DNA of 64,000 nt from DASSUW01 sp963730535 (GCA_963730535.1 CAVSRU010000012.1:558001-622000); one strand, 5' to 3'. Shown: positions 46,406-54,347, counted from the stretch's first letter. Notes: generated from the letters alone by a model not told the origin. Numbers and translations are program-made.

Positions 46406-47440
46406 GTGATCGCACTGCCCCAACCGCGCGGCCCCGTGAGCGAGATCCTGCTCGACGCGCTGACGGGACCCGTCGCGCCGGTGCCGCTCGCCCCGACGGC
46501 CGACACGTCGGAGGAGGACGCCCAGCTCGCGCTCTACCTCTGCTACGAGCTGCACTACCGCGGCCTGCCGGGCGTGGACGAGCGCTGGGAGTGGGCGCCG
46601 TCGCTGCTCGCGCTGCGCGGCGAGCTCGAGCAGCGCTTCGAGGCCGACCTCCGGCGCGACGTGCCGGTCCCGGACGGGGGCGACGTGGACATGGACCTCG
46701 CGCTGCGCGCCGTCGAGGAGGCGGACGAGGCGCCGTCGCTCTCCCGGCATCTCGAGCGCGAGGGGACGCTCGAGCAGTACCGCGAGTTCGCCGCCCACCG
46801 CTCCGCCTACCAGCTCAAGGAGGCCGACCCGCACTCGTGGGCGCTCCCGCGCCTGAGCGGCTCTCCGAAGGCGGCGATGGTCGAGATCCAGGCCGACGAG
46901 TACGGCGGCGGCGACCCCGAGCGCATGCACGCCGTGCTGTTCGCCCGCGCGCTGGAGGCGCTGGGGCTCGACCCGCGCTACGGCGCCTACGTCGACCATC
47001 TGCCGGCGGTCACGCTCGCCACCGTCAACCTGATGTCCCTGTTCGGGCTCCACCGGCGGCTGCGCGGCGCGATCGTCGGCCACCTCGCGCTGTTCGAGAT
47101 GACATCGTCGATCCCCAACCGGCGCTACGCCAACGGGCTGCGGCGGCTCGGGCTCGGCGGCGACGCGCTCGAGTTCTACGACGAGCACGTGGTGGCGGAT
47201 GCGGTGCACGAGAACGTCGCCGCCGTCGACCTGGCCGGCGGTCTCGCCCGCCAAGCGCCCGAGCTGGCCGCCGACATCCTGTGGGGCGCCGCCGCCCTGA
47301 TCGAGCTGGAGGGCCGCTTCGCGCGCCACCTGCTCGAGTCGTGGGCCGCCGGCCGCAGCTCCCTGCGCCGCGGTATCGCTCGGGGGGCCCGCCCAACGGG
47401 CTATTCCGTTAGGAGCGATGTCCCGTTGGGCACCCCCTAG
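46406..47440 (+). CDS. Iron-containing redox enzyme, haem-oxygenase-like fold
   Basis: 344 residues from GTG 46406. The HDO-type helical fold is suggested by EDAQLALYLCYELHYRGLPG, AHRSAYQLKEADPHSWALPR, MVEIQADEYGGGDPERMHAV, GHLALFEMTSSIPNRRYANG, and DEHVVADAVHENVAAVDLAG, with His and Glu residues in the spacing used for a di-iron site. Such enzymes cleave or oxidise small molecules with O2; relatives of this group often sit beside CDGSH proteins, as here (47787-48023). The last about 17 residues (GARPTGYSVRSDVPLGTP) come from family A copy 4, so the natural end may have been earlier. Confidence 0.85.
   Translation: MIALPQPRGPVSEILLDALTGPVAPVPLAPTADTSEEDAQLALYLCYELHYRGLPGVDERWEWAPSLLALRGELEQRFEADLRRDVPVPDGGDVDMDLALRAVEEADEAPSLSRHLEREGTLEQYREFAAHRSAYQLKEADPHSWALPRLSGSPKAAMVEIQADEYGGGDPERMHAVLFARALEALGLDPRYGAYVDHLPAVTLATVNLMSLFGLHRRLRGAIVGHLALFEMTSSIPNRRYANGLRRLGLGGDALEFYDEHVVADAVHENVAAVDLAGGLARQAPELAADILWGAAALIELEGRFARHLLESWAAGRSSLRRGIARGARPTGYSVRSDVPLGTP
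47382..47437. repeat. Palindromic element, family A, copy 4 (inverted), supplying a protein C-terminus
   Basis: GCCCAACGGG (47391-47400) and CCCGTTGGGC (47422-47431) form a perfect stem; the loop is the reverse complement of ACATCGCTCC-TAACGGAATAG. The element lies at the junction of the convergent iron-enzyme gene, whose last codons it provides, and the truncated ABC ATPase gene, which stops at 47437. Confidence 0.82.
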
Positions 47441-47790
47441 CGAGCCGCCAGCAGCCGCCGCAGGAAGCGCTGCGTCTCCGGCCGCTGCGGCCGGCTGAGG
47501 ACGTCGTCGGGCGCGCCGCGCTCGAGCACGCGGCCCTCGTGCACGAAGCCGACCTCGTCGGCCACCTCGCGCGCGAACTCCATCTCGTGCGTGGCGATCA
47601 CCATCGTCATCCCCTCCGCCTTGAGCTCGCGGACCACGGCCAGCACCTCGCCGACCAGCTCGGGATCGAGGGCCACGTTGTCGAGCACCGACATGTGCGG
47701 GAAGAGGTTGAAGGCCTGGAAGACGACGCCGAGGCGCCGGCGCACAGTCGTGGGATCGACGGTCGCGACAGCGACGAGCAGGCGCTTCAC
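47437..47790 (-). pseudogene. Amino acid ABC transporter ATPase (GlnQ-like) remnant
   Basis: The 117-residue frame keeps only parts of a GlnQ-type ATPase: VRRRLGVVFQAFNLFPHMSV (Q-loop) is joined directly to ALDPELVGEVLAVVRELKAE, and MTMVIATHEMEFAREVADEV (switch His) and the tail follow. Walker A (the N-terminus), the LSGGQ signature and Walker B (the part between LDNV and LDPELVGEV, about 75 residues) are missing. It cannot hydrolyse ATP, so it is a decaying gene with an N-terminal truncation and an internal in-frame deletion. No permease or binding protein gene is near. Confidence 0.85.
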
Positions 47791-48023
47791 GGCGCCGAGG
47801 GTGCCGGCTCCCGCCCCCGCTCGGGGGCGCTCGGCGCGCGGAAGCGCACCAGCTTGTGCGAGCCGTCGCAGAACGGCCGCAAGCGCGACTTGCCGCAGCG
47901 GCAGAGCGCGACCGGATCGCGGCCCGCCTCGATCTCGCGACCGTCCTGATCGACGAGCCGCACCGGTCCCCGCACCAGCAGCGGGCCGTCGCGGTAGGGC
48001 GTGATGACGACCTCGTCCCTCAT
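47787..48023 (-). CDS. CDGSH iron-sulfur domain protein
   Basis: 78 residues from ATG 48023. The CDGSH signature is seen in LCRCGKSRLRPFCDGSHK, which binds a 2Fe-2S cluster through three Cys and one His. The protein probably acts in electron transfer or iron handling. It overlaps the aldo/keto reductase gene by 4 bases upstream and reads into the ABC remnant downstream. It often accompanies haem-oxygenase-like iron enzymes such as the one at 46406. Confidence 0.93.
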   Translation of the reverse strand: MRDEVVITPYRDGPLLVRGPVRLVDQDGREIEAGRDPVALCRCGKSRLRPFCDGSHKLVRFRAPSAPERGREPAPSAP

Positions 48024-48865
48024 CGCTCCCCGATCGCCTTCAGCTCGTCGGTCGTCAGCTCGAGGTCGAGCGCGCGCACCGAGTCCTCGATCGACTCGGG
48101 GCGGCTCGCCCCCGGGATCGGGATGATCGCGGGGCTGAGCGAGAGCAGCCACACGAGCGCCACCTGCTGGGGCGACACGCCGTGCGCGCTCGCCGCCTGG
48201 CGCACCGCGTCGTGCTCCCCCGGCGCGTCGGCCGCCTTGGGGATGCCGCCGAGCGGCGACCACGGCAGGAACGCGATCCCACGCTCCTCGCAGAGCGCCA
48301 CCTCGCCCTTCGCCAGCGGCGACGTGAACTCGAGCGAGAGCTGGTTCTGGACGGAGACGAGGTCGACGATCGAGCACGCCTGCTCGATCTGCTCGACCGA
48401 CGCGTTGGAGACGCCGACCCAGCGGACCTTGCCCTCGTCCTGGAGCTCCTTGAGCGCGCCGATCGACTCCTCGTAGGGCACCTTCGGATCCGGGCGGTGG
48501 TACTGGTACAGGTCGATCACGTCGGTGTCGAGTGCGCGCAGCGAGGCCTCGCAGGCGGCGCGCAGGTGCTCGCGGCTGCCGTCCAGCTCCCACGCCTCCC
48601 CGCGCCGCGTGTGGCCGCCCTTGGTGGCGACCAGCACGCCGTCGCGGCGGCCCTCCAGGGCCCTGGCGATCAGCCGCTCGTTGTGGCCGACGTCGTTCTC
48701 GTCCCACGCGTAGGCGTCGGCGGTGTCGATCAGGTTCACGCCCGCGTCGATGGCGGCGTGGATCGTGCGCACCGAGCGCTCCTCCGGCGGACGGGAGGAA
48801 AGCGACATCGGCATCGCGCCGAGGCCGATCGGGAACACGTCGGTGCCGGCGAGCTTTCGGGTCAT
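48020..48865 (-). CDS. Aldo/keto reductase
   Basis: 281 residues from ATG 48865. The (beta-alpha)8 AKR fold is seen: VFPIGLGAMPMSL, NLIDTADAYAWDENDVGHNE with the catalytic Asp and Tyr, VLVATKGG with the Lys, DLYQYHRPDPKVPYEESI with the His, KVRWVGVSNASVEQIEQA and PIPGASRPESIEDSV (NADPH site). Substrate unknown. Part of a minus-strand operon ligase - AKR - CDGSH joined by 4-base overlaps. Confidence 0.94.
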   Translation of the reverse strand: MTRKLAGTDVFPIGLGAMPMSLSSRPPEERSVRTIHAAIDAGVNLIDTADAYAWDENDVGHNERLIARALEGRRDGVLVATKGGHTRRGEAWELDGSREHLRAACEASLRALDTDVIDLYQYHRPDPKVPYEESIGALKELQDEGKVRWVGVSNASVEQIEQACSIVDLVSVQNQLSLEFTSPLAKGEVALCEERGIAFLPWSPLGGIPKAADAPGEHDAVRQAASAHGVSPQQVALVWLLSLSPAIIPIPGASRPESIEDSVRALDLELTTDELKAIGER

Positions 48866-50289
48866 GAGTCCTCGAAGCGGACGGTGGCGGGGTCGATGTC
48901 GTCGCGCAGGCCCTGGTAGACGGGGTGCCGCAGCGTGCGCGACTGAGTCCATTCCCCGTAATCGACAGCTGCAACCAGCGCGGGCTCGACGAAGTGGGTC
49001 TCGCGCGGGGGCTGGCGGCCGACGAACGGGCTCGTGCTGTGCTCCAGGGACGCGAGAATACCCTGCAAGCGGGCCAGTTCCGCCTCGTTGAAGCCGGTGC
49101 CCACCCGGCCCGCGTAGCGCAGGCCGTCCTCGTCGTAGAAGCCCACGACGAGGGCGCCGAAACGCTCGGCCCGTCGCCCCTCGCCGGGAAGCCAGCCGCC
49201 GATCACGACGTCGGTGCGGCGCTTGTTCTTGACCTTCACCCAGGCGGGCGAGCGGCGACCGGGCGTGTACGGGTAGTCCGTCCGCTTGGCGATGATGCCC
49301 TCGAGTCCCTGCGCGCGAGAGGCCTTGAGCAAGGCGCCGCCGTCACCCACGTGATGGGCCGGCGTCTGCCAGCGGTCGGCGTTCAGCCCGAGCTCCACGA
49401 GCCGCTCGCGCCGCTCGAGGTAGGGCAGGTCCATCAGCGAGTGGCCGTCGAGCCACAGCAGATCGAAGATCAGGTAGGCGACCGGGTCGCTGGCGGCCAG
49501 CCGGCGCACGGCGTGCTCCGAGGTGAGGTGCATGCGGCCCTGGAGCTTCTGGAAGCTCGGGCGCCCGCCCTCGTCGAAAGCCACGACCTCGCCGTCGAGG
49601 ATGGCCTCGTGGCTCGCCAACGCTCGCCCGAGGCCTAGCAGCTCGGGGTAGCGGGGCGTGATGTCGCGCCCGTTGCGGCTCTCGAGCCGGATCCGGCCGC
49701 CCTCGGCGTAGCCGATCGCCCGCACGCCGTCCCACTTGATCTCGTACGCCCAGCGGTCGTCGCCGGCTGGGAGGTCGCCCAGACGGGCGAGCATCGGCTT
49801 GACCTGCTGTGGCATCGGCTCCCGCCCCGGATCCTGCGGCGGGTCCATGCGGTGGATCATCCAGTTCTTCCCGCCGGTCCGGAACAGCACGTAGCGGCCC
49901 TCGAGCCGCTCGCCGTGGAAGGTGACCATCACCTCGTCCTCGCGGAACTTGTGCGGCTCGTAGGTCCCGCGGTCCCAGATCGCCATCGTCCCGGCCCCGT
50001 ACTCGCCCGCCGGGATCTCGCCGTGGAAGTCGAGGTACTCGAGCGGGTGGTCCTCGGTGCGGACCGCGAGATGGTTGCGGCGGGGGTCGGGCGGGATGCC
50101 CTTCGGCACCGCCCAGGAGGCCAGCACGCCGTCGTGCTCGAGCCGCAGATCCCAGTGCAGCGAGCGGGCGTGATGCTCCTGCACGACGAACCTCAGGGTG
50201 CGCTCCTTGGCCGCGTCCTGGCCGCCGGTCGGTTCCGGTGTGGCGGCGAAGTCTCGTTTCGCGCGGTAGGAGTCGAGGTTGGGAGCCAT
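48862..50289 (-). CDS. ligD: ATP-dependent DNA ligase with N-terminal phosphoesterase domain (LigD-type, no polymerase)
   Basis: 475 residues. N-terminal 3'-phosphoesterase domain (residues about 1-155) with VVQEHHARSLHWDLRLEHDG and LDFHGEIPAGEYGAG; ligase nucleotidyltransferase from about 165 with the catalytic Lys185 in WAYEIKWDGVRAIGYAEGG, DGEVVAFDEGG, and the GLEGIIAKRTDYPYTPGRR motif; OB domain at the end with LRHPVYQGLRDDIDPATVRF. It seals ends in non-homologous end joining after the phosphoesterase cleans 3' termini. The polymerase module is a separate gene in this window (35294-36205). Confidence 0.96.
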   Translation of the reverse strand: MAPNLDSYRAKRDFAATPEPTGGQDAAKERTLRFVVQEHHARSLHWDLRLEHDGVLASWAVPKGIPPDPRRNHLAVRTEDHPLEYLDFHGEIPAGEYGAGTMAIWDRGTYEPHKFREDEVMVTFHGERLEGRYVLFRTGGKNWMIHRMDPPQDPGREPMPQQVKPMLARLGDLPAGDDRWAYEIKWDGVRAIGYAEGGRIRLESRNGRDITPRYPELLGLGRALASHEAILDGEVVAFDEGGRPSFQKLQGRMHLTSEHAVRRLAASDPVAYLIFDLLWLDGHSLMDLPYLERRERLVELGLNADRWQTPAHHVGDGGALLKASRAQGLEGIIAKRTDYPYTPGRRSPAWVKVKNKRRTDVVIGGWLPGEGRRAERFGALVVGFYDEDGLRYAGRVGTGFNEAELARLQGILASLEHSTSPFVGRQPPRETHFVEPALVAAVDYGEWTQSRTLRHPVYQGLRDDIDPATVRFEDS

Positions 50290-50311
50290 GGAGTTGCGGG
50301 TACCCCGCAGA

Positions 50312-50336
50312 GTTAGGTCTTCCGGCTACCGGGTAT
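50312..50336 (+). promoter_or_regulatory. SigB/SigF-type promoter upstream of the STAS gene
   Basis: GTTAGG (50312-50317), 13 bases, then GGGTAT (50331-50336), matching the GTTT/GGGTA consensus. The ATG of the STAS gene follows after 13 bases, so the leader is very short. Confidence 0.6.
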
Positions 50337-50349
50337 CTTGCAGGCCCGT

Positions 50350-50721
50350 ATGGAAGCCAATCCCATCGTGCTCGATGACACCGCGGGGGACGTCGTGGTG
50401 GTCGTCGTCGAAGGAGAGCACGACATCTACACCGCCCCCACGCTGCGCGAGCGGCTCGAGGAAGCGCTGGACCGGGGCGGCGGCATCGTCGTGGACCTGA
50501 CGGCCGCCACCTTCGTCGACTCCTCGGTCCTCGGGGCCCTGCTCGACGCCCGCCGCCGCGCCCTCGAGGCCGGCCAGGGCTTCGTCGTGTGCGTGGGCGA
50601 CACCGTGGAGCCCGGCGTCCAGCGGATCCTCGACATCACCGGGCTGGTCCCTGTGCTCCCCGTCCTGCGCCAGCGCGACGAGGCGATCGAAGCGGCCCGG
50701 GCGAACGGCTCGGGCACATGA
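50350..50721 (+). CDS. STAS anti-sigma factor antagonist (RsbV-like)
   Basis: 123 residues. VVVVVVEGEHDIYTAPTLRE starts the STAS fold, with the phosphorylation site in TFVDSSVLGALLDARRR. It should control the RsbW protein encoded next, to which it is coupled by an ATGA overlap. A SigB-like promoter upstream predicts positive feedback by the released sigma factor. Confidence 0.94.
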   Translation: MEANPIVLDDTAGDVVVVVVEGEHDIYTAPTLRERLEEALDRGGGIVVDLTAATFVDSSVLGALLDARRRALEAGQGFVVCVGDTVEPGVQRILDITGLVPVLPVLRQRDEAIEAARANGSGT

Positions 50722-51206
50722 CCGAGAACCCCGAGGTCCTGCTGACCATGCCTGCCCGACCCGAGGGCGTCGGCGTGGTGCGGCAGGCGCTGGCGGGGAT
50801 GGCCGACGCGCTCGACTTCGAAGCCTCCGTGCTGGCCGACATGAAGATGGCGGTCACGGAGGCGTGCACCAACGTGGTCGTCCACGCCTACGAGGCCGAC
50901 GGGGGCGTGCTCGAGGTCGAGATGCTCGCTGCGGAGGAGGGCCTGACGATCGTCGTGCGCGACCACGGGACGGGCATCCAGCCGCGCCCCGCCCGCTCCG
51001 AGCCGGCCGCGCTCGGCCTGGGCCTGCCGCTGATCGCCGCGCTCTCCGACGCGTTCGAGCTGCGCGGGAGCGCCGGGACGGGCACCGAGGTGCGGATGAC
51101 GTTCGTCTACGCCCGCGAGAACGACCCGGCGGACGCCAACCCGGTCCCCGGGACCGTCGGCATCGACGGCCGCTGGGATCTCGACGCCCCTACGCCTGAG
51201 CCGTAG
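50718..51206 (+). CDS. HATPase_c anti-sigma factor (RsbW-like)
   Basis: 162 residues from ATG 50718. N box in MKMAVTEACTNVVVHAYEAD, G1 in VVRDHGTGIQ, G2 in LGLGLPLIAALSDAFEL. The extra tail after FVYAREND is Asp/Pro-rich. Coupled to the upstream STAS gene. Family B copy 4 follows immediately. Confidence 0.93.
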   Translation: MTENPEVLLTMPARPEGVGVVRQALAGMADALDFEASVLADMKMAVTEACTNVVVHAYEADGGVLEVEMLAAEEGLTIVVRDHGTGIQPRPARSEPAALGLGLPLIAALSDAFELRGSAGTGTEVRMTFVYARENDPADANPVPGTVGIDGRWDLDAPTPEP

Positions 51207-51215
51207 CCGCGGTTC

Positions 51216-51431
51216 ACGAACGTCAACTGCGGCTGGGTAGGGAGGCTAGGGAGCTAGCCGCGGCGCGAACTATCACGGATTAGCCCCGGAAACCGGGGCT
51301 AATCGGGGATAGTTCGCGAACTATGTCGGATTAGCCGCGGAAACCGCGGCTAATCGCGCATGGTTCGGGCCATCGCCGACCACGCCGGCCCCCTCACCTC
51401 CCTACCCAGCCGCAGTTGACTTTGACGTTCG
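51216..51431. repeat. Palindromic intergenic element, family B, copy 4 with two tandem hairpins
   Basis: Terminal inverted repeats: CGAACGTCAACTGC then GGCTGGGTAGGGAGG (51217-51245) against its inverse, interrupted by a six-base insertion, at 51397-51431. Inside are two tandem hairpins with the loop AAA. Hairpin 1 spans 51265-51289 and 51293-51317 (25-base arms, two mismatches) and hairpin 2 spans 51316-51340 and 51344-51368. They differ at a stem position (CCCCGG/CCGGGG versus CCGCGG/CCGCGG) with the partner base changed to match, which suggests selection on structure. Confidence 0.88.
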
Positions 51432-51443
51432 CCCGCGCCGCGG

Positions 51444-52499
51444 CTACGCAGCCTGGCGAAGCGCGTCGAGCTCGCGCATGCGCCCGAGCCGGCCGAGCGC
51501 CTTGGATTCGATCTGGCGCACGCGCTCGGGGGTGATGCCGAGCCGCCGGCCGATCTCGCGCAGCGGCGTCGGGTCGCCGCCGTCGATCCCGTAGCGGAGC
51601 GCGAGCACGGTGCGCTCGCGCTCGGGGAGCTCGGCGAGCGCGTGGCGGAGCGCCTGCTCGCGCAGCGAGATGTGGACGACGTCCTCGGGGCCGAGCTCGT
51701 CGGCCGGGAGCAGGTCGCCGAACGACGCGTCGTCCTCCTCGCCGAGCGGGCGGTCGAGCGAGGTGACGGTGCGCGCCGCGTCGCGCAGCCCGTGCAGGTC
51801 GGCGAGCGAGATCTGCGCCTCGGCCGCCACCTCGGCGTCCGTGGGCGGGCGGTCGAGCTTGAGGGCGAGCGCGTTCTCGGCGCGCGCGACCTTGCGCTGC
51901 GTACGCACGAGGTTGATCGGAAGCTTGATCGTCCGCGCCTTGGCGTCCATCCCGCGCTCGACCGCCTGGCGGATCCACCACGTCGCGTACGTCGAGAACC
52001 GGTAGCCGAGGCGCCAGTCGAACTTCTCGACGGCGCGGATGAGGCCGAGGATGCCCTCCTGGATGAGATCGAGGAGCGTGAGCTCCGAGCCCTGGTACTT
52101 CTTCGCGATCGAGACCACGAGCCGGAGGTTCGCGTTGATCATGCGCTCCTTGGCGACGAGGTCGCCGCGCTCGATGCGGCGCGCCAGCTCGACCTCCTCG
52201 TCCGGCGTCAGGAGCTGGTGGCGGCCGATCTCGTTCAGGAACAGCTGGAGCGTGTCGGTCGTCACGTGGGCGAGCGCGGCGTCGTCCACGGCGGCCGGCG
52301 CGGTGTCGCGCCCGCAGTCGTCGCGCACCGTGATCCCGCGCGCGTCGAGCTGCTCGTAGAGCCCGCCGAGGTCGGCGTCCTCGAGGTCGAGCGCCTGCGC
52401 GAACTCGTCCACCTCGCTGAGATGGAGGCAGCCCCGATCCTCGCCGCGGTCGATCAGGGCGGCGAGAGCGCCGCTGAACGCGTTGCCCGTCGTACTCAT
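51444..52499 (-). CDS. RpoD-like (group 1/2) sigma-70 factor
   Basis: 351 residues from ATG 52499. Region 1.2 to 4 of the primary sigma family is complete: DTLQLFLNEIGRHQLLTPDE, ANLRLVVSIAKKYQGSEL, TLLDLIQEGILGLIRAVEKF, RFSTYATWWIRQAVERGM, then region 3 and region 4 with LREIGRRLGITPERVRQIES. A short acidic N-terminal segment (about 70 residues, with HLSEVDEFAQALDLEDADLG) resembles region 1.1. Whether it is the housekeeping factor or an alternative is open; the moderate length and loss of the long N-terminal extension leave both possible. It shares the intergenic family B element with the RsbW gene. Confidence 0.92.
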   Translation of the reverse strand: MSTTGNAFSGALAALIDRGEDRGCLHLSEVDEFAQALDLEDADLGGLYEQLDARGITVRDDCGRDTAPAAVDDAALAHVTTDTLQLFLNEIGRHQLLTPDEEVELARRIERGDLVAKERMINANLRLVVSIAKKYQGSELTLLDLIQEGILGLIRAVEKFDWRLGYRFSTYATWWIRQAVERGMDAKARTIKLPINLVRTQRKVARAENALALKLDRPPTDAEVAAEAQISLADLHGLRDAARTVTSLDRPLGEEDDASFGDLLPADELGPEDVVHISLREQALRHALAELPERERTVLALRYGIDGGDPTPLREIGRRLGITPERVRQIESKALGRLGRMRELDALRQAA

Positions 52500-52560
52500 A
52501 TCCAAGTCTTCGTCACCGGAAGCCGAAACCTGTAAACGCGGGCGCACCACAACCCGGGGC

Positions 52561-52587
52561 GTTTGACCGCTTGGTGGGACCGGGAAT
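52561..52587 (+). promoter_or_regulatory. SigB/SigF-type promoter before the membrane protein gene
   Basis: GTTTGA (52561-52566), 15 bases, then GGGAAT (52582-52587). A ribosome site AAGGAGG precedes the ATG at 52621. Confidence 0.55.
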
Positions 52588-52620
52588 CAAGAGTCCTGAC
52601 CCCTTAAGGAGGAACACGCG

Positions 52621-53316
52621 ATGTTCGAGCGCTTCAAGCGCGGTTCGGACCAGCAGGAAACCACCACCCGCGGCGGCGCCACTGCGGTGGCCGATCGGCC
52701 GACGACGCGCACCAACGGCACCACCGAGCACACGGCCGCGGCGCCGGCGCGGCGCCCGGACGACCGCGAGCACATGCGCGAGGTGCGTGCGCGCCAGCGC
52801 GAGGAGTTCGGCGGCATCAACTGGGGTGCCGCGTTCTTCGGCTGGCTCGTCGCCATCGGCGTCGGGGCGCTGCTCGTCGGCCTGCTCGCCGCCGCCGGCA
52901 CGGCGGTGGGGCTCACCACCCTGTCCGAGACCGACGCCACCACCAACGCGGAGGACATCGGCATCGGCGGCGCCATCGCGCTGATCGCCGCCCTCGCGAT
53001 CGCCTACTACTTCGGCGGCTACGTCGCCGGCCGCATGTCGCGCTTCGACGGTGCCCGTCAGGGCTTCGGCGCGTGGGCCATCGGCCTGATCGTGACGATC
53101 GTGCTGGCCGTCGCGGCCGTCGTGCTCGGTGAGGAGTACAACGTCCTCGAGCAGCTCAACCTGCCGGCGCTCCCGGTCGGTGACTCCGAGCTCCTCGGCG
53201 GCGGCGCAATCGCCCTCGCCGCGATCATCCTCGGCACGCTGGTGGCGGCCGTGGTGGGCGGCAAGGCCGGCGAGCGATACCACCGGAAGGTCGACCGTGC
53301 GGGCTTCACCGGCTGA
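52621..53316 (+). CDS. Integral membrane protein, unknown, probably stress induced
   Basis: 231 residues from ATG 52621. A hydrophilic N-terminus (residues 1-65, rich in Thr/Arg) is followed by four membrane helices: WGAAFFGWLVAIGVGALLVG, IALIAALAIAYYFGGYVAG, AWAIGLIVTIVLAVAAVVLG and GAIALAAIILGTLVAAVVGG. No enzyme motif. The SigB-like promoter and the neighbours suggest a stress response role. A hairpin after the stop overlaps the next promoter. Confidence 0.75.
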   Translation: MFERFKRGSDQQETTTRGGATAVADRPTTRTNGTTEHTAAAPARRPDDREHMREVRARQREEFGGINWGAAFFGWLVAIGVGALLVGLLAAAGTAVGLTTLSETDATTNAEDIGIGGAIALIAALAIAYYFGGYVAGRMSRFDGARQGFGAWAIGLIVTIVLAVAAVVLGEEYNVLEQLNLPALPVGDSELLGGGAIALAAIILGTLVAAVVGGKAGERYHRKVDRAGFTG

Positions 53317-53332
53317 CCGCACGCGACGGATC

Positions 53333-53358
53333 GGCGGGGTCTTTAACCGGACCCCGCC
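53333..53358. terminator. Hairpin after the membrane protein gene
   Basis: GGCGGGGT (53333-53340) pairs perfectly with ACCCCGCC (53351-53358) around a 10-base loop. It overlaps the -35/-10 spacer of the promoter for the Crp-like gene. Confidence 0.6.
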
Positions 53359-53364
53359 GGGTAC
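53339..53364 (+). promoter_or_regulatory. SigB/SigF-type promoter before the Crp-like gene
   Basis: GTCTTT (53339-53344), 14 bases, then GGGTAC (53359-53364). A GTG in frame with the Crp-like gene follows after 10 bases, so a nearly leaderless mRNA is predicted. Confidence 0.5.
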
Positions 53365-53374
53365 GTCTTCGAGT

Positions 53375-54289
53375 GTGACCGGCATGAGCGCCCGCACCCC
53401 GAGGGCATTGGAGGCCCTGCACCTGCTCCAGGCTGATCCGGAGCTCGGAGCGCTCCTGACGCCTGAGCGGCGCGCCGAGGCCGAGCGTGACCTCCTGGTC
53501 CGTACGCACCGGATCGGCGTCGGCCCGTGGGACGTCTCGCGCCTCTCGAGCGCGAGCGCCGACCACGTGGGCCTGCTCGTGCTCGACGGGGTGCTGTCGC
53601 GCGAGCTGGTCGTCGCCGACCAGGTCAGCGCCGAGCTGCTCGGCCCGGGCGACCTGGTCCGGCCGTGGCAGGGCGCCAGGTCGTCGGGCCTGCTCCCGGT
53701 CCAGGCCGTGTGGTCGGTGCTCTCGACGGTGACCCTTGCCGTGCTCGACCGCCGCTTCGCGGTCGAGGCCGCCCGCTACCCGGAGGTCACGGCGGCGCTG
53801 TTCGAACGGCTCGGCGAGCGCTCGCTGCGGCTCGCCACCACGCAGGCCATCTCCCAGCTCACCCGCGTCGACCGCCGCCTGAAGGCGCTCTTCTGGCACC
53901 TCGCCGAGCGCTGGGGACGGGTGTCCGGCGACGGCGTGGTCGTCCCGCTGGCGCTCACGCACCGCATCCTCGGGCAGCTCGTCGGCGCGCGCCGGCCGAC
54001 CGTGTCGACCGCCCTCAGCGAGTTGGCCGAGCGCCAGGAGCTGATCCGCCGCCCGGACGGCTCGTGGCTGCTGCGCGGCGACCCGCCGGACGCGCAGATG
54101 CTCGCCCGCAAGCCCACGGCCGCCGAGCTGCGCGGGCAGGACGTGCTGCGGCCGTCGCGCCGCTTCGCGCGCGAAGACGAGGACGTCCAGCCCGACCAGC
54201 TGATCGCCGCCATGGACCGCCTCCGCGAGGCGCTCGACCCCGGCGAGCTGAAGGAACTGCTCGAACGCCGGCGCGGCGCCGCTCGCTGA
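53375..54289 (+). CDS. Crp/Fnr-type transcriptional regulator, second paralog
   Basis: 304 residues from GTG 53375 (ATG 53384 is the alternative). The same architecture as 36730-37731: LLVLDGVLSRELVVADQVSA, ELLGPGDLVRPWQG, the core ISQLTRVDRRLKALFWHLAE, and the wHTH LTHRILGQLVGARRPTVSTA. The two paralogs differ most in the N-terminal ligand domain and the tail. The effector is unknown. The promoter type places it under a SigB-like factor. Confidence 0.9.
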   Translation: MTGMSARTPRALEALHLLQADPELGALLTPERRAEAERDLLVRTHRIGVGPWDVSRLSSASADHVGLLVLDGVLSRELVVADQVSAELLGPGDLVRPWQGARSSGLLPVQAVWSVLSTVTLAVLDRRFAVEAARYPEVTAALFERLGERSLRLATTQAISQLTRVDRRLKALFWHLAERWGRVSGDGVVVPLALTHRILGQLVGARRPTVSTALSELAERQELIRRPDGSWLLRGDPPDAQMLARKPTAAELRGQDVLRPSRRFAREDEDVQPDQLIAAMDRLREALDPGELKELLERRRGAAR

Positions 54290-54347
54290 CTGGAGGGCTC
54301 GAGCACATACTGTTGTCGTACCCAAGACCGCAAGGAGCCGCTGACTC

